Below, piece after piece: positions 9,351-21,656 of a DNA stretch of 64,000 nucleotides. The notes under the pieces were generated by a model. The model was not told where the DNA came from, did not search any database, and saw only the letters and a list, made by a program, of their open reading frames with translations. Position 1 is the first letter of the stretch. Each line of letters opens with the position of its first letter. This DNA comes from Euphorbia lathyris (lineage: Eukaryota; Streptophyta; Magnoliopsida; Malpighiales; Euphorbiaceae), in NCBI RefSeq assembly GCF_963576675.1, contig NC_088916.1:16158501-16222500 (forward strand). The letters are read 5' to 3'. Position numbers and translations under genes: made by a program.

Positions 9351-12300
9351 ATCATCGGTTGTAATGACGTACTTCGAAGATACGGGGCGTTACACGGGCT
9401 GATGTGACGCTCATGGTACATCCGAGACTTAAACAGACCATGATGGAGACATGCAGGGCATGCGTCCATAGTTTACTTGGTATCGATAATAATAGCAGGG
9501 AACCGCCTTTCTGGGAAACACCAGCTTCCTGAGACAGGTCGACATAGAGGGTGTGTCCTAAACTAGAAGCAAGTGGGACGTGACCACCACATATGGGGCA
9601 TGGGTCAATGGTTAGTTTAAACCCGAGATACAAATACGTAGACATACCAATGGAACCTTGGCGTGCCATGCAGAAAGTGGTAACACATGGGGTGCGCCCC
9701 AAACAGGTTAAGGCATAAGGAAGACGCGAGTGACATACGTGATGTGCGCCAATTGTCAGCTTCTCTCGGAAAGCAACTATTACCATGATGGGTATCATTT
9801 GACGGGACAATGAACACGGAATACCCGATACTCGAGGTCTGAATAGGATGCATATGTGAACATACGAGGTATGTGCCAATTATCAACTCCTACGGTATAC
9901 CTTAGAGGTAGCCAAAAGGCATGATGGGAGTCACGCTTGATGTGCCCCCACGATTGACTTATACACAACTCACGAACGACGTGATGGCTTGATTTTGGGA
10001 TTTCGACCGTTGCGGGGGAAATCCGACATGCTGGGTACGAGACACGAATAGGATACACATACGACACATGTATTATCTGACCAACTTTGGACATCGATGA
10101 AGCACAGAGATGACTCAAGAGGTACCTCCTAACACCATTGGAGGTGTCAACTAGACGTGATACCAACACGCAGGGTGCAGTCTAAGGATTAACTCATGCT
10201 AGAGACACAAATACCTCGATGAATTTGTGGACATCGGTGCGTCTGGTAGAATGAGAGTGTCCTAATCCGATCGAGGTACCAACGAGATGCAAACGACGAC
10301 TTACCTGGTATGTGTCAAATGTCAACTTGCTTCATAGCGCAAACTAGACGACGAAATGTTTTGTGACAATCCCTAAAGATCTTACATGGATATTTTATGA
10401 CGTATTTGCTCCATTACTGATATTTGAGATACCAGCGATGACACACGGGGTAGACGTCGATAGTTCGATTGGAACCTATCGCTATGAACAAACTCAATGC
10501 TTGGGGAGCGACGAAGGTGTAAACCAAAACCTTTGAGGTAAGTGCCAAATGTTGGACTCCGACGCGGTACGAACATCTCGATACCACTGATACGAACAAG
10601 ACCCAAATAGCGACATATGGGGTATATGTCTCGGACTCGTAAATACGACAATTCAAAGTTTGGGGCGGAGGGACAATGGTAGCCATGATGTAGGGGGAGT
10701 GTGTCGAGGATTTGACAACATAAACAAACCGCTGTTTGAGGCGCACTCAAGACACGAGTGACGACCTATGGGGCATATGCCAAAAGTTCGACAGGAGTTT
10801 CACGACATGAATAACTCAGTGTGTTGAGGTGTGAGCGGGACGCTCGAGACGGCCTATAGGATACGTGCCCAATGGTATGACTTGGACTCGACGACATGAA
10901 TCACTCTATATAACACGTACGTGCCAAAAGTTCGACTCGAACTTGACGATACGAATGACTCGACATCGGAGATGTAAGCGAGATGCATGTGATGACATAT
11001 ATGATACTTGCCCCAGGTTCGACTTGAACTCGATGACATGAGCGACTCGACATTTGACATGCGAATAGGACATACCCAACAGCACATGGGGTATGTGCCA
11101 AAAGCTTAACCCCGACTGGATGGTATAAACGACTCGGCCTTTGATATGTAAGCCATGTGCGAGGGATGACATACGGAACGCGCGTCAAAAAGGTTGGTCT
11201 GGAACTTGATAGCCTAATGACATATTTGCGGACTACAAATATTGCCTACGACAAGGTGACACGCGGTGTATGTTTTGACAAGGCTCAATGCATGACTAAA
11301 GCGCAAGCGTTGACATACAAGGTATGCAGCGAAAGCTGATACATGCTCGAACACTAGCATCACATGTTCGGAATACTGACGTATTACGATATATAGTGAC
11401 ATACATGGTATGTCTCACATTGGTTTGGCCGTTTTGAAGATGCGACGGGGTGTCTCAAGAAGGTCAAGGACGTGCGGGTTACCTTAGTATAATGATGCGT
11501 CAATATACAAGGTACGACTGAGGGTGCCAATGGGGCGTGACGATGACCTACTAGCTAAGAGGTTAGTACAATGACGCCTGGATTTATTAGATGTGACGAG
11601 GCGACATATAAGGCGCCAGTTGAAGTGCGAATATGACGCGATGACTTCGTATGGAACGTGCGTCAGAGGGTTAATGTGAACCTAGGGTTCGGACAGTGGG
11701 ACGATGTAAATATGAGGGGCACCATAACGACCCACGTGGCACACCTAATGGTACACATGGGAGGTGTGGACCACACATAAGTTAAGGGTTCGTTTCGGAG
11801 CTCAGGGTATTACCCACAACTCTGAAATACGGAGGTGCTATGTATGGACTACATCCCCCAGATGCGGATGACGACAGGTAAGAGAGATTCGTGTGAAATA
11901 GTTGACTCGACCATAAGGTACCGATCGTACAACAACGTAACTTTGGAGTATAGGTGCACGGCTCGCCGACATACATGGTATGTCTTAGCGTACGAAGGTC
12001 ATGATGAAAACTTACGAGATGAGAGGCACGGATAATATAACGATGTAATTTGGAATCACATGGGCATTATGTATAGCGTGGCGACATACGTGGGTATGTT
12101 TTGAGATACGAAAGGGAGGTGACAACGACCCGTGAGATTATGGTTCTATTTGAGTTAGAGGTACCGGTCATAATCTTAAGATGTGTTGGCTAAGGCGTAG
12201 TGACATACATGGTATGTCTTGAGGCGTAAGTAAGACGTGTATGAGACATGTGACGAATGGTTAATTCGAGTCTCGGGGGAACCGATACCGTGATAATGTT

Positions 12301-13860
12301 TCTTTTTTTTGAACTATCGATATGTTGTCAGCGACGTGGCGACACACATAGTGTGTCTCGAGTCGACCATGTGGAAAGTGAATGGAAGCTGCCCCACGAT
12401 GTGAATGTTATGACAAACGAGGTATGGCCACCAAGCAGTTTGGATCCGGCAAGGGTGCATATCTAACGAACAATATTCTTAACCATGATAGAGGGAGGTG
12501 GAGTACGTCGTGACACATGGGACATGTCTCCGGATGACTTAAACATTGTGGCAAAGACGTATGTGGTATGTCACGATGCACAGGGTATACCCCCTAATTG
12601 TATAAACAGGACGATAAAGATGTGTGCGGCGTATTCCACACAAAGTATAACACGACGAAGACATAGAAAATACCTAATATATGAGACACATCATAACATG
12701 TGGGGTAGACCTTTTGACGGGCATGCGAGACATGGTAAAGACGCGCGAGATACATTGTGATATACGGGGTATGTCTTCTGTTAGGCACCTAGCAAGGCGA
12801 GAACTCAGGTCATGACATACGGGGTATGGCTCTAGACTAGTGTACCCGATATGGAAGACGCATATGCGACCTATCGTGATGTACGACCTTGACAATACCC
12901 GGATGTACGTGATGCATGGCGGCGTATCGAGTACACGTCCTGACTAGTGTATAGCTGACGTGATGGAGACGCATGGGACACTTCACGACATGGAAGGTGG
13001 GACGAGGTAAGGACGTATGGGATACGTCACGACCCAAATGGTATGCCTCTGATCTAACGTATATAACATGGTGAAAAAGCACATGATACGTCATGATATA
13101 TGGGGCGTGAAGCTCATGCCCCTCGTTTGGTGTAAATGATGAGGCGAAGATGTACAGGATGTGTTATAACACACCTAGTACGCCTTCTGACCGGTGTGTA
13201 ATGACACGGTAGAGACACAAGGAATGGGTCACCATATACAAGGCATGACGGGAAAAGACATATGGGATACGTCACGACATAACAGGTACGCCTCTTGATC
13301 GGTGTCTGAATGATTAACGAGATGCATGGGGTGCGTTACGTCCTACGGGGTACGACTAAGTAAAGACGTAAGGAATACGTCACCACATGACCGGTGGGAC
13401 TCCTAACGGGTGGACGTGTGATGACACGACGCAGCAAGGACATAGGGGATACGTCACGAGAGAACAGTACGCCTCTTGACAGGGTAAGGACATATTGGAG
13501 ATGCCGCAACATACGGGGTATGACAAAACAAAGGCGTAGGGGATACGCCATAACATAAGGGTTGTACCTTCTGACTAGTGCTTACGATACTGGGAAAATG
13601 TACGAGGTACGCTACCATACACACAGTATGCTAAGGCGAAGACACATAGGATACGTCACGACATAATGGACATGCCTCCTAGCTAGCATACAAACGACAC
13701 GGTGAAGACGCACGAGACGTGCCAAGGACGCATAGGATGCGTCCCAACACATAGGTACGACAAGGCAAAGACATATGGGATACGTCACGACATAACTAGT
13801 ATGCCTCCTGATGGATACGCGACACTGGGGTCGACTCTTTCTCACATTCCTAATAAACAC
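9350..13860. repeat. Degenerate satellite-like array with a palindromic core
   Basis: About 4.5 kb of diverged repeats. The clearest shared unit is GACATAC-nnn-GTATGTC: perfect at 11398-11414, 11968-11984 and 12202-12218, with a variant GACACAC-ATA-GTGTGTC at 12341-12357. Spacing between cores at 11968, 12083, 12202 and 12341 is 115-139 bases, with a shared GGTACCG/GGAACCG block between. Toward 13000-13860 the unit changes to AGACATATGGGATACGTCAC...GGTAyGCCTC, and toward 9400-11100 to CATGGGGTATGTGCCAAAAG. Open frames here are short, change frame and encode no family I know. Confidence 0.7.
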
Positions 13861-15895
13861 GTCCTAAGTCTACGAAACCTAGAATGGCTGCACACAATTT
13901 GGTTAGCATGCAACGCTCTATATGGTATGACTGCAATGATTTGTTAAGCATAGAATGCATTATAACTTAAATCTGACTCGACTGATGTACAACAAGATAT
14001 AAATCTATACAAACAAACTAGTTAGCGAAAATCGTACATAACGCGTAATTAGATCGCAACAAGAGAAAGAAAATGTTAGATATCAATCACAATTATCACG
14101 CCATCTCTCTTCCATCCTTATTCCTCCATACACTCGTTGGTCTAAGTCTCTTTCCTAGGATTTTGGTATGGGCTCACCTTACGGTCCAGAGGACGCATGA
14201 TGCCATCGATTACTGCGGAAAAATAAATCATTCATTAAACAATACAATTCGTTCTGACGTATCAACATTTCGTGACTAAGATATTGACCAAATTGGATTG
14301 TCCCTCTGAATAACTCGTCTTTTGTTATTTCGCGAGATGCATTAGTTCGGGTTTTGACTCCCTTTTGGCGTGTCTCGGATTTAGACGTGGTACGAGTTAT
14401 TCTTTTGGTTCAATCGTTCGTTATTGACAATGATTCGTTCCCTTTTATTCGCGTGGGTTTGTGTCTCGATTTTTGGATTATGACGGGATCTTTTGGATCT
14501 ATCGAGAGACGTAACCACGTGTTTGTTTAGTGATGATATCACTTTTGGATTTTATTTTAGGGAACGAACTCATCGCGTAACATGTTTGTTCCTAGTGTCA
14601 AAATCCGCTTGCTCGTTTTAGCTACGTGAAAAGACGGCGAGTCTTATTCGAGCGCACGATAATCTTTTGGCTAGTAACAACTCTTTATTTTTTCCAATTT
14701 ACGGGATATATCATCCTAGCGTGGTTATAGAAAATCAACGTTTCATTTAATCGCATGCTTATTCGAAGCAGGGATATTACCGTTCTTTTCACTTAGGTAT
14801 GAACTAAGCGAACACGCATATCGGGCCATATTTCTTATAGTTTTGGTAACGGTCGAACTGATCGAGCCATTAGTCAAACCCATAGTCTCGTCCATATGGT
14901 GCAATTATGCGGTTTAGCTTAATTTGGCTTCGTGATTTTGAGCGGCGTATATACCAGTTCGAGGCAGGTATTTAACGACATTGGTTCATTTTCTTTAACT
15001 ACTCTCGGGATTGACATATATCGTAGATACGAAATGATTTTGGTCATTTTTATTTTCTTTTATTTTCTTAGCCACTTTTGCGGATACGTCCATTTCTCCT
15101 TAGAACCACGCAAGGTGTAACGTAAGAGCTCGTTTTTTATTCGGAAGGGACGGGCCACGTTCACGAAACTCTTTTCGTTACAACAGGGTCGTTCAAAACA
15201 GAAATGTTCTTCGTTTTCATTTTGTCATAATCTCGTTTTATCCCAACGTATTTAAAGAATGTGAATAATGGCTATCGTTAATATAGTCATTTAAATCGAG
15301 ATATAATTATCCTTAATACCAAACCGACTTGTACTAATACGCGCTTACGTCACAACGTATTTCCTGAACATGTGCCATCTTCGGGACACGGAAAGGGACC
15401 AGGCGGGTCGCACAAGTTCATTCATACGAGATGACTAAGTCGTCTTTAGTTCAAATCGTTTCGGTGTTTTGGGGTAGTTTATATATCAGTTTAAGAGTAT
15501 ATATTAACGCATCGTTTCATTTTCTTTACATATTTTAGGATATAGACACGTATCATGGCAATTTGAAAACACGAATTGATTCATTCATCACATCAAAAAT
15601 AGTAACGGGTAATCCTATGGCAACTTCTAAGGCTACTATATGCTGACACGGTCGCGGGACCTCATAGGACCGCACAAATTCGCCCCTAACGAATGGATGG
15701 GGACCCTTTGGCGCCTTACTGCAAGGGGGAACTTACACTAGCCTCTTTCGAGCGACGAATGGACTCTCAATAGAGGTTTCACGGAAATTACCCAAAAGGT
15801 TTGCAATAATGCTTATGAATGCATACGAAAATAAAAAATACGATCCGTCCCCGTTATGGGCTTGATACACACCTTCCGGAATCAAATTTCTCGCT
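13861..15895. other. 5' leader region of element B
   Basis: About 2 kb between the array and the PBS. It has mixed composition, many TTTTGG and TCGTT words and no supported gene. A few 60-70 codon open frames do not look like proteins. Confidence 0.5.
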
Positions 15896-15913
15896 TCCCC
15901 AGCAGAGTCGCCA
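15896..15913 (-). other. Primer-binding site of element B
   Basis: Minus strand TGGCGACTCTGCTGGGGA, two bases from the LTR edge at 15916. It is of the type reported for Ogre-like elements (tRNA-Arg), from memory of the family. It fixes the element's direction as minus. Confidence 0.65.
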
Positions 15914-15915
15914 CT

Positions 15916-18582
15916 TGTAGGTGCCGCGGCCTCGCCCGGGCAAGCTGCTCGGCAGGGCCGGAGCTCAGAGTATGGAAGAGTCGCCACCCACGAATGGAAA
16001 ATGAACACCGATCCCTTGCGGGAGACCGGTGAGGGTTCGGAAAACTTAGGTACGAGCCGAGAAGGCTAGCTCCTTTTCGGGGAAAGGCTACTAGGCACCC
16101 CGACATCGCCCGGTTATGAACCACCGGCTTCATACTTAGCATGTTAGCCGCTAACGGACTAATCGCATATTTCTTTAAGTTTAAAATTTATTTGAAACCT
16201 TTTCTTTCTCGTCTTGAAAACCGTTTTGAGCATATATTATTGAAAGCCATATTAGTAAAGAATCACCCATTTACATGAATTTAGAGTATATGGAAGAAAG
16301 AGGGAGATAGAAGGAAGAATTAGTTTATTTACAACGTGAATTGTGTCTTGAGCCATACATTCAATCTACACTAATCTCACTCCCCGAAAAGAAACTTTAT
16401 TTATATGGTTTGTACCTTAATCGCCATTGGAACGATTTAAATACTTTTCAAAACCCCGTGGATTTACATGACGTTCACTCGAATTGTCGTTGGAACGATT
16501 CGAGCGCTTGAAAACGTGGAATAAGAAGCTTTAACTAAAAAACGTGATTAAGCATACAAGTCCATTTATTTTTATACAAAACCGTTTAGTTAGGAAAACG
16601 ATTCAAAACTCTATTATTTACAAATAAAGAACGATTTTAATTACAAGGTTCGCTTAATCCGTCGTTGGAACGGATCAAGGCTTTAAAACGTGATGTTTAG
16701 GAAGTGGTTTAAAATGGTAAAAAAAACCTTTTATTTACACTTTAGGAATATCTAGAAACCTTTAGTTTAAATAAGCAAATTGAATTCTCTTTTGGTGTTT
16801 ATTTTCCTTTTTTCACTCAATTAACCTCTATTTGAACATAATTACAACAACTAACAAATTAAATCCAAATTCACCCCACCCAAATACTTTTGAGACATAT
16901 ATATATATATATATAGGAAATTCAAAAGGAGAATAAATATACATATTTATATAAATATACATTATGGTAAAAATACTAATTATACTTATAGATCAAAAAT
17001 TAAGATAAGAAAAATAATAATAATATATATACAAGAGTTAGTAAAAATGGTAATAAATATGCTATTAGATATAATATACTTGTATTCTAATGTGAAAACA
17101 TGTAAAGATAATGATAAAGCCCATAACTAAGAAAACTATATTTAACCCCAAAATAGTTTTTATATATAATAAATATTTAGGAAATAACCCTCCCCTAAAC
17201 AATAATTAATCTAGTTTAAATGATTTTTAAAGGAAACATATATATACACAAATAGCTTTACAAAACCAAATTAATGTAAATTATGCCCAAATGTACAAAA
17301 TAAGTAAATACATAAATAATTATTAGTTAGATACCCCAAAAATAATTTTAATAAATATACTACATAATTATACATATATATATAAAGGACCAAATGTCAA
17401 AAAGTTAAGAAAAGGTTAAAAATGCATTTTTTAAAATTCCAGCAGCTTTACCGATGGAAAATCCGTCTGTAAACAACCTTTAGTGACAGAAACAGAAAAG
17501 TTACAGAAACAGTCCCTATACTTTTCAAATTTATTAAAAGGTTTTAAATCTAATCTATTCTATCATTTTGGACCTCCGAACTACCCAAATTGGGTCATAG
17601 TCTATAACGGAGACTCCTAAAACGATGTTTTATTTCAAAACGTTATTTGAAAATATTTTTAAAATGTATATTTACAACGTTGTAGTCCCGAACTACCCTT
17701 AAATCAGGTCACGGTTCGTGTTGGGACTTAAAACGAGATTTTTTTATTTCAAAACAAAACTAAACGTTTATTTAATACGAGACAGAAATTAAATAAATTC
17801 GGAAAAATAAATAAACGTGATAAATAGATAACTAACTAAATAAATAAATAAAGAAACGAAACCATAAATAAAATAAATAGACGAAATAAATAAAACGAGT
17901 CTAGTCCTCGGATAATACCTCAAGATCGGTATTGACGGCTTGATGTCGGTTGATTCCACGAGTTATGATTTTTGGTGTTTTTCGTGTTTTGGTAAAATAT
18001 TCAACTTTTAGGAATTTTCAAATTTTTTAGGAAAAAAAATATTTTTTCCCAAAAAAATCACTTTCTCTCTCTAAAAAATGTTTCAGAGTGAGAAGCTCTA
18101 GAAAATCCCTCTCCCCAAATGCATGGGGATCCGTGCCTTTTATAGGCACAGATCCCAAAGTTGGGCGTGCGCCCAACGCAGGTTGGGCGCGCGCCCAACA
18201 GACGTTGGGCGGACGCCCAACGCACATTGAGCGGACGCCCAACGCAGGTTGGGCGACGCCCAACGCCGGCTGGGCGTGCGCCCAGCGTTGTTCGGCGTGC
18301 GCCTAACTGCCGTCGGGTGCGCGCCGGCAGCTGCTGGACGCTCGTCCAATGTCGCTGGGCACTCGCCCAACGATCCTTAGGCGCGCTTCCAATGCCTTCG
18401 GCGTGCATTGGACGACGCCCCTCATTCGTTGGGCACCCGCGAGCCGCTTATTTGACGACACGCAATCCCTCCGGACCCTTTCGTGGTTTTTTTTATGTTT
18501 TTTTATTTTTTATTATTGGAATCAACCGCTCTAACCGTCTGTCATGGGTTTTTGTCACAGGTCCTCCGAATCGGTGTCTACA
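15916..18582 (-). repeat. 5' LTR of element B
   Basis: About 2.67 kb, collinear with the 3' LTR with scattered substitutions and small indels. It lacks the roughly 68 bases found at 2061-2130 in the other copy and has a longer TA run near 16896. A TATAAAAGG box (18136-18144, minus) would drive the element. The GTTGGGC/GCCCAAC array at 18160-18430 lies directly upstream. One unit at 18269-18286 reads GCTGGGC...GCCCAGC, both arms changed together compared with the usual unit. Confidence 0.85.
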
Positions 18583-18587
18583 ACGTG

Positions 18588-19157
18588 ACTCTAGCAAGTG
18601 TACTAGGTACAAGCAATAGTAAATTATCATCTCCATAGGGATAGAACAAGCAAAAGTCAATGATATTTATATAGAACAGTCGGATTCTTAGAATGCAGAG
18701 TTGGTTGACTTAAAGTTGGAGTTTGAGTAACTAAATTAAACATAAGAATAATAAATGAGTAAATTTGAGCTACATATAAACATGCAACATAAATTGAGGT
18801 TAACACAAGATGGTAAATAACAGGCTGGAAACGCAACCAGACGGATAGTGAACAACCAAATCTTTCCATAATACATGATATTAAGAACATCGATTCAAAG
18901 TATCTTTCAGTACTCTCACTTGAATCAGATCTCCCATGTTCCTAAGATTCTCTAGAAGCATGCAAACTAAGTCTCATTTGGTTTACATGAATTCTAAGCA
19001 TTAAGATTAAGAAAGCATTTTAACACTAGATAAAAAACCATTCGCATATTGTTAATCGTGTCTCCATCCTTAATCAATATGTGCTAAATGTTATTTCCAT
19101 CTCCTAATCCGAGTCTCCTCGCAATTATTTGACTAACATATAGGTTAGCTAGATCTA
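18588..19157. repeat. Older AT-rich, LTR-like flank (left half)
   Basis: After the TSD of B the sequence CTAGCAAGTGTACTAGGTAC...CTCCATAGGGAT follows the same plan as the start of the Athila-type LTRs (AAGTGTAC, then an AAGTAAT-like word and a short block ending in a G/A-rich word). It is cut at 19157 by element C and resumes at 59844. I suspect an old solo LTR but cannot define both ends. No gene. Confidence 0.35.
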
Positions 19158-19657
19158 TGATAACATCCGGATATTATTTACGGGACTAAAAGAATAATTA
19201 ACCAAACGACCGCGGATAAAGGGGATCGTCAAGGCTATGGCGTATAAAGCAAGACACATGGGCGGCCAATCAGATAGATTCCTCAATACGCCATCTATAG
19301 TCAAACACTTGGGAGATGCACCATCACATCTCGATACACCCACAGAACGGCGGAGCCGATTCCCAATAAAGGCAACTAATAACCCATTAATGAGCTAACG
19401 GTCATACTTGAATAAGATCAGTAACCGCCATTAATGATTCATTAATGGAGACTTTCTAGTTATCCAGAGTTACAATTATATGAGTATAAATAGCTTGCAT
19501 CCCAAGCTATTGAGGTACACACTTTCCAAAAACCCTATTTCGTGCTTATAGTTTATTCTCATACAAGTTACTGACTTTAGCATCAGAGTGTCCCCCGCCG
19601 ATCCTAACGACGCCTCACAATGAAGGGCTCCGATCAAGATTTCATCACCAGTCATTA
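19158..19657 (+). repeat. 5' LTR of element C
   Basis: 500 bp, TGATAACATCCGG at the start. The end is CATTA here against CATCA in the 3' LTR, so one terminal base has mutated. A TATAAATA box is at 19485-19492. It aligns with 48078-48439 plus 59701-59838. Confidence 0.9.
19485..19492 (+). promoter_or_regulatory. TATA box of LTR C
   Basis: TATAAATA followed by AGCTTGCATC, about 170 bases before the LTR end. The same box is present in the 3' LTR near 48410. It would start the gag transcript. Confidence 0.5.
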
Positions 19658-19676
19658 ATTGGTGCGGTGAAGGTGG
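19658..19676 (+). other. Putative primer-binding site of element C
   Basis: ATTGGTGCGGTGAAGGTGG follows the LTR directly. Position and the TTGGTGC start fit a PBS, but I cannot name the tRNA with certainty. Confidence 0.45.
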
Positions 19677-19716
19677 AAGTTCTAATCACAAAAGGACTTA
19701 GTTCACAATCACAAAG

Positions 19717-21383
19717 ATGGCAAATGAAGGGCAGAACCCTTCCACTGGAACAACAACACCTTCAATACCAACTTCAGTCGGTAATCCCCTGCCGAACGCT
19801 GGCAATCCAGATCCTGATGCACCACTTGTTCGAGATGAAAGAGAGATGTCACCTGATTATTTCACTGAAGTTGTCACGGAGTTGGTAGGAAACGTCTATG
19901 GAACAGCTATGGCGGGTCGATTAAGAGCATACCTCGAAAATCCCATCGTAGGTGGACCCACAATGGGAACCATTCCTCCTTTGCATCGTCCCCCGCCAAG
20001 ACCGAGGACATCAACATGGCAGGAGGCCATTATCAGGCCAGGGGCTCATCGTGATTCATCATTCTTGCTTTCTCAGCCTACGGATTCGGTGGTCACCAAT
20101 CCAGAGTTAGGGAGTGCTCTGCCAATAAATAGGAGACTGTTTGAAGATGTACCACAAGGAAGTTGGAGGAACCATCAAGCACCCCCAAGGAACACCGACA
20201 ATCCGGGAATCACCATTGGCGAACGACGGGTACCTCTTGTGCAAACTGGAACACAGGCTGGCCAAGGGCAAGCCAATACGACCGCAGATCCTGGTCACCC
20301 GCAGGGCGGACGTATTGATCCAAGGCATAGAAGGCGGACCAGATCTCATGGGCGAAGGCAATCTAGATCCCGTTCCTACCGTCGTAGGCGGACCAGGTCA
20401 CCCCGCCAGGAAATACCCCTGACACCACCGCCACGACAAAGAGGTGGCGGGGGACCTCCACCTAGAGGACCAGGAAGAGGTGGTGGACGATCACCATCGG
20501 ACCCCACATCACCATCTAGCTCCTCCTCCTCTCAACGAAGTAGAACCCATAGCAGGAGACGCCCGAGGATAGATCGTAACTATATAGCTGAGGAGGTTCG
20601 GGCAGAAATGCGAAGGCATAATCCTTTTGCTAACAGAGAATCGCCATTCATAAGGCGGATCAAAGACGTGGCAACTGATAGACAGTTCAAAGTCCCAAAC
20701 ATACCTAGCTACTCAGGGGAAGACAATCCTGAGGCCCATGCAAGAAAATACAGCATGTTGCTTGCGATTAATGGCGCTAGTGAAGCAGTCTTGTGCAGAA
20801 TGTTCATAACCACACTAAAAGGACCGGCGTATGATTGGTTCGAATCTCTTCCGCCAGGATCAATAGATAGCTGGAATCAGCTGAGTAGGGAATTTTGCTC
20901 AAAGTTTGCAGGAAGCATCCCGCCAGTTGTTTCATCGCGAAAACTCTTTGAGTTAAAGCAAAAGGAAGACGAATCCCTCAGAGACTATGTCAACAAATTG
21001 AACAAACATCCGAGTAGTGGATGTGGAAGTTCCTACAGCTGTCAAAGCAGTGATAAAGAATACGACCTGCAAAAGCCTGTAAGAGGATCTGATTAGACAC
21101 AAGCCTATGACCACTGCAGAATTGATGGAGAGATGCAACGATTTCATGGAAGTTGATGATATCCGAAGAGAATCCACTTCTCCTCCTAAAAGAGGGAAAG
21201 GCGAATCCTGAAAGAGAGATAAGGAGAAGGAAAAGCTCCCTGATTCATCCTCTAGAAGTAGATGGAGGAGTTCCAGAAATAAATCGGCGTATACACCATC
21301 GTTCACACCATTGAACGCCCCTAAAAGTGAAGTGCTGATAGGAAAAAAGATAGGAAAAAGTCGATCACCACTAAGGGCAGCTT
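19717..21383 (+). pseudogene. gag of element C, frameshifted
   Basis: The first frame opens at ATG 19717 (MANEGQNPSTG...) and runs to 21096, 459 codons. Residues about 200-235 are an arginine/serine-rich basic stretch, followed by Gly/Pro-rich linker and poly-Ser. Residues about 325-430 match the retrotransposon gag domain: FKVPNIPSYSGEDNPEAHA, then LKGPAYDWFESLPPGSIDSW and FCSKFAGS. After YVNKLNKH (about 21010) the frame shifts: the real C-terminus continues in another frame (PTAVKAVIKNTTCK..., ELMERCNDFMEVDD..., SFTPLNAPKSEVLI). That frame has stops at about 21091 and 21209 and fades by 21383. Gag forms the virus-like particle. No pol follows. The gag call is firm. Confidence 0.85.
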
Positions 21384-21592
21384 AACTTCCTCAAACGGAA
21401 TAAAAGCTTCTAACCTTCAAAAAGGTTCACACATCGGGGTACGACTGGCCACCTACCCTAAACAATCAAACAAGTCCTAAACCAGATTCTAGGAACTTAT
21501 TTGCTAAAAGATATAATGCATAAGTGGAAAGTTCTGGAAAAAGGATTCATTCAAACAAAAATAAAAATTGTACTTAATTACATCAAAACTAA
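21384..21592. other. Short junction of C between gag and antisense ORF
   Basis: About 210 bases in which pol would be expected. None of its motifs are present, so pol was lost here or was never part of this lineage. Confidence 0.6.
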
Positions 21593-21656
21593 TTAAGTTT
21601 TTACAACCACATCCTCCCCTACGCCTTTCTCTAAAGGTGCATCCTTTGGAGGAGCC
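21593..21656 (-). pseudogene. Antisense ORF of C, C-terminal end
   Basis: Minus strand encodes ...APPKDAPLEKGVGEDVVVKT and a stop. With the target site counted once, it joins in frame to the KENEA codons at 43555-43570 on the far side of element G. It is the end of the antisense gene described at 43555-45378 and 47444-47736. Confidence 0.65.

Larger units (their letters stand above)
2035..18582 (-). mobile_element. Element B: non-autonomous Ogre/Tat-like Gypsy retrotransposon
   Basis: Two long direct repeats (2035-4767 and 15916-18582) bracket an 11-kb interior. A PBS lies beside the right repeat (15896-15913) and a purine-rich tract beside the left one (4768-4783), so the element reads right to left. 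Flanks are GCGTG (2030-2034) and ACGTG (18583-18587), a five-base target duplication with one change. The interior holds a 2-kb leader, about 4.5 kb of degenerate repeats with a palindromic core, a broken gag (7938-8753), a spacer with hairpin motifs and a 46-bp tandem array. I find no protease, reverse transcriptase, RNase H or integrase. The Ogre/Tat assignment rests on the gag C-terminus, the PBS type, LTR length and the 3' tandem array. Confidence 0.75.

Noticed and set aside
9073..12895. Many minus-strand frames of 70-175 codons
   Set aside because: They lie in the degenerate palindrome array, hop between frames and match no domain; chance or repeat by-products.
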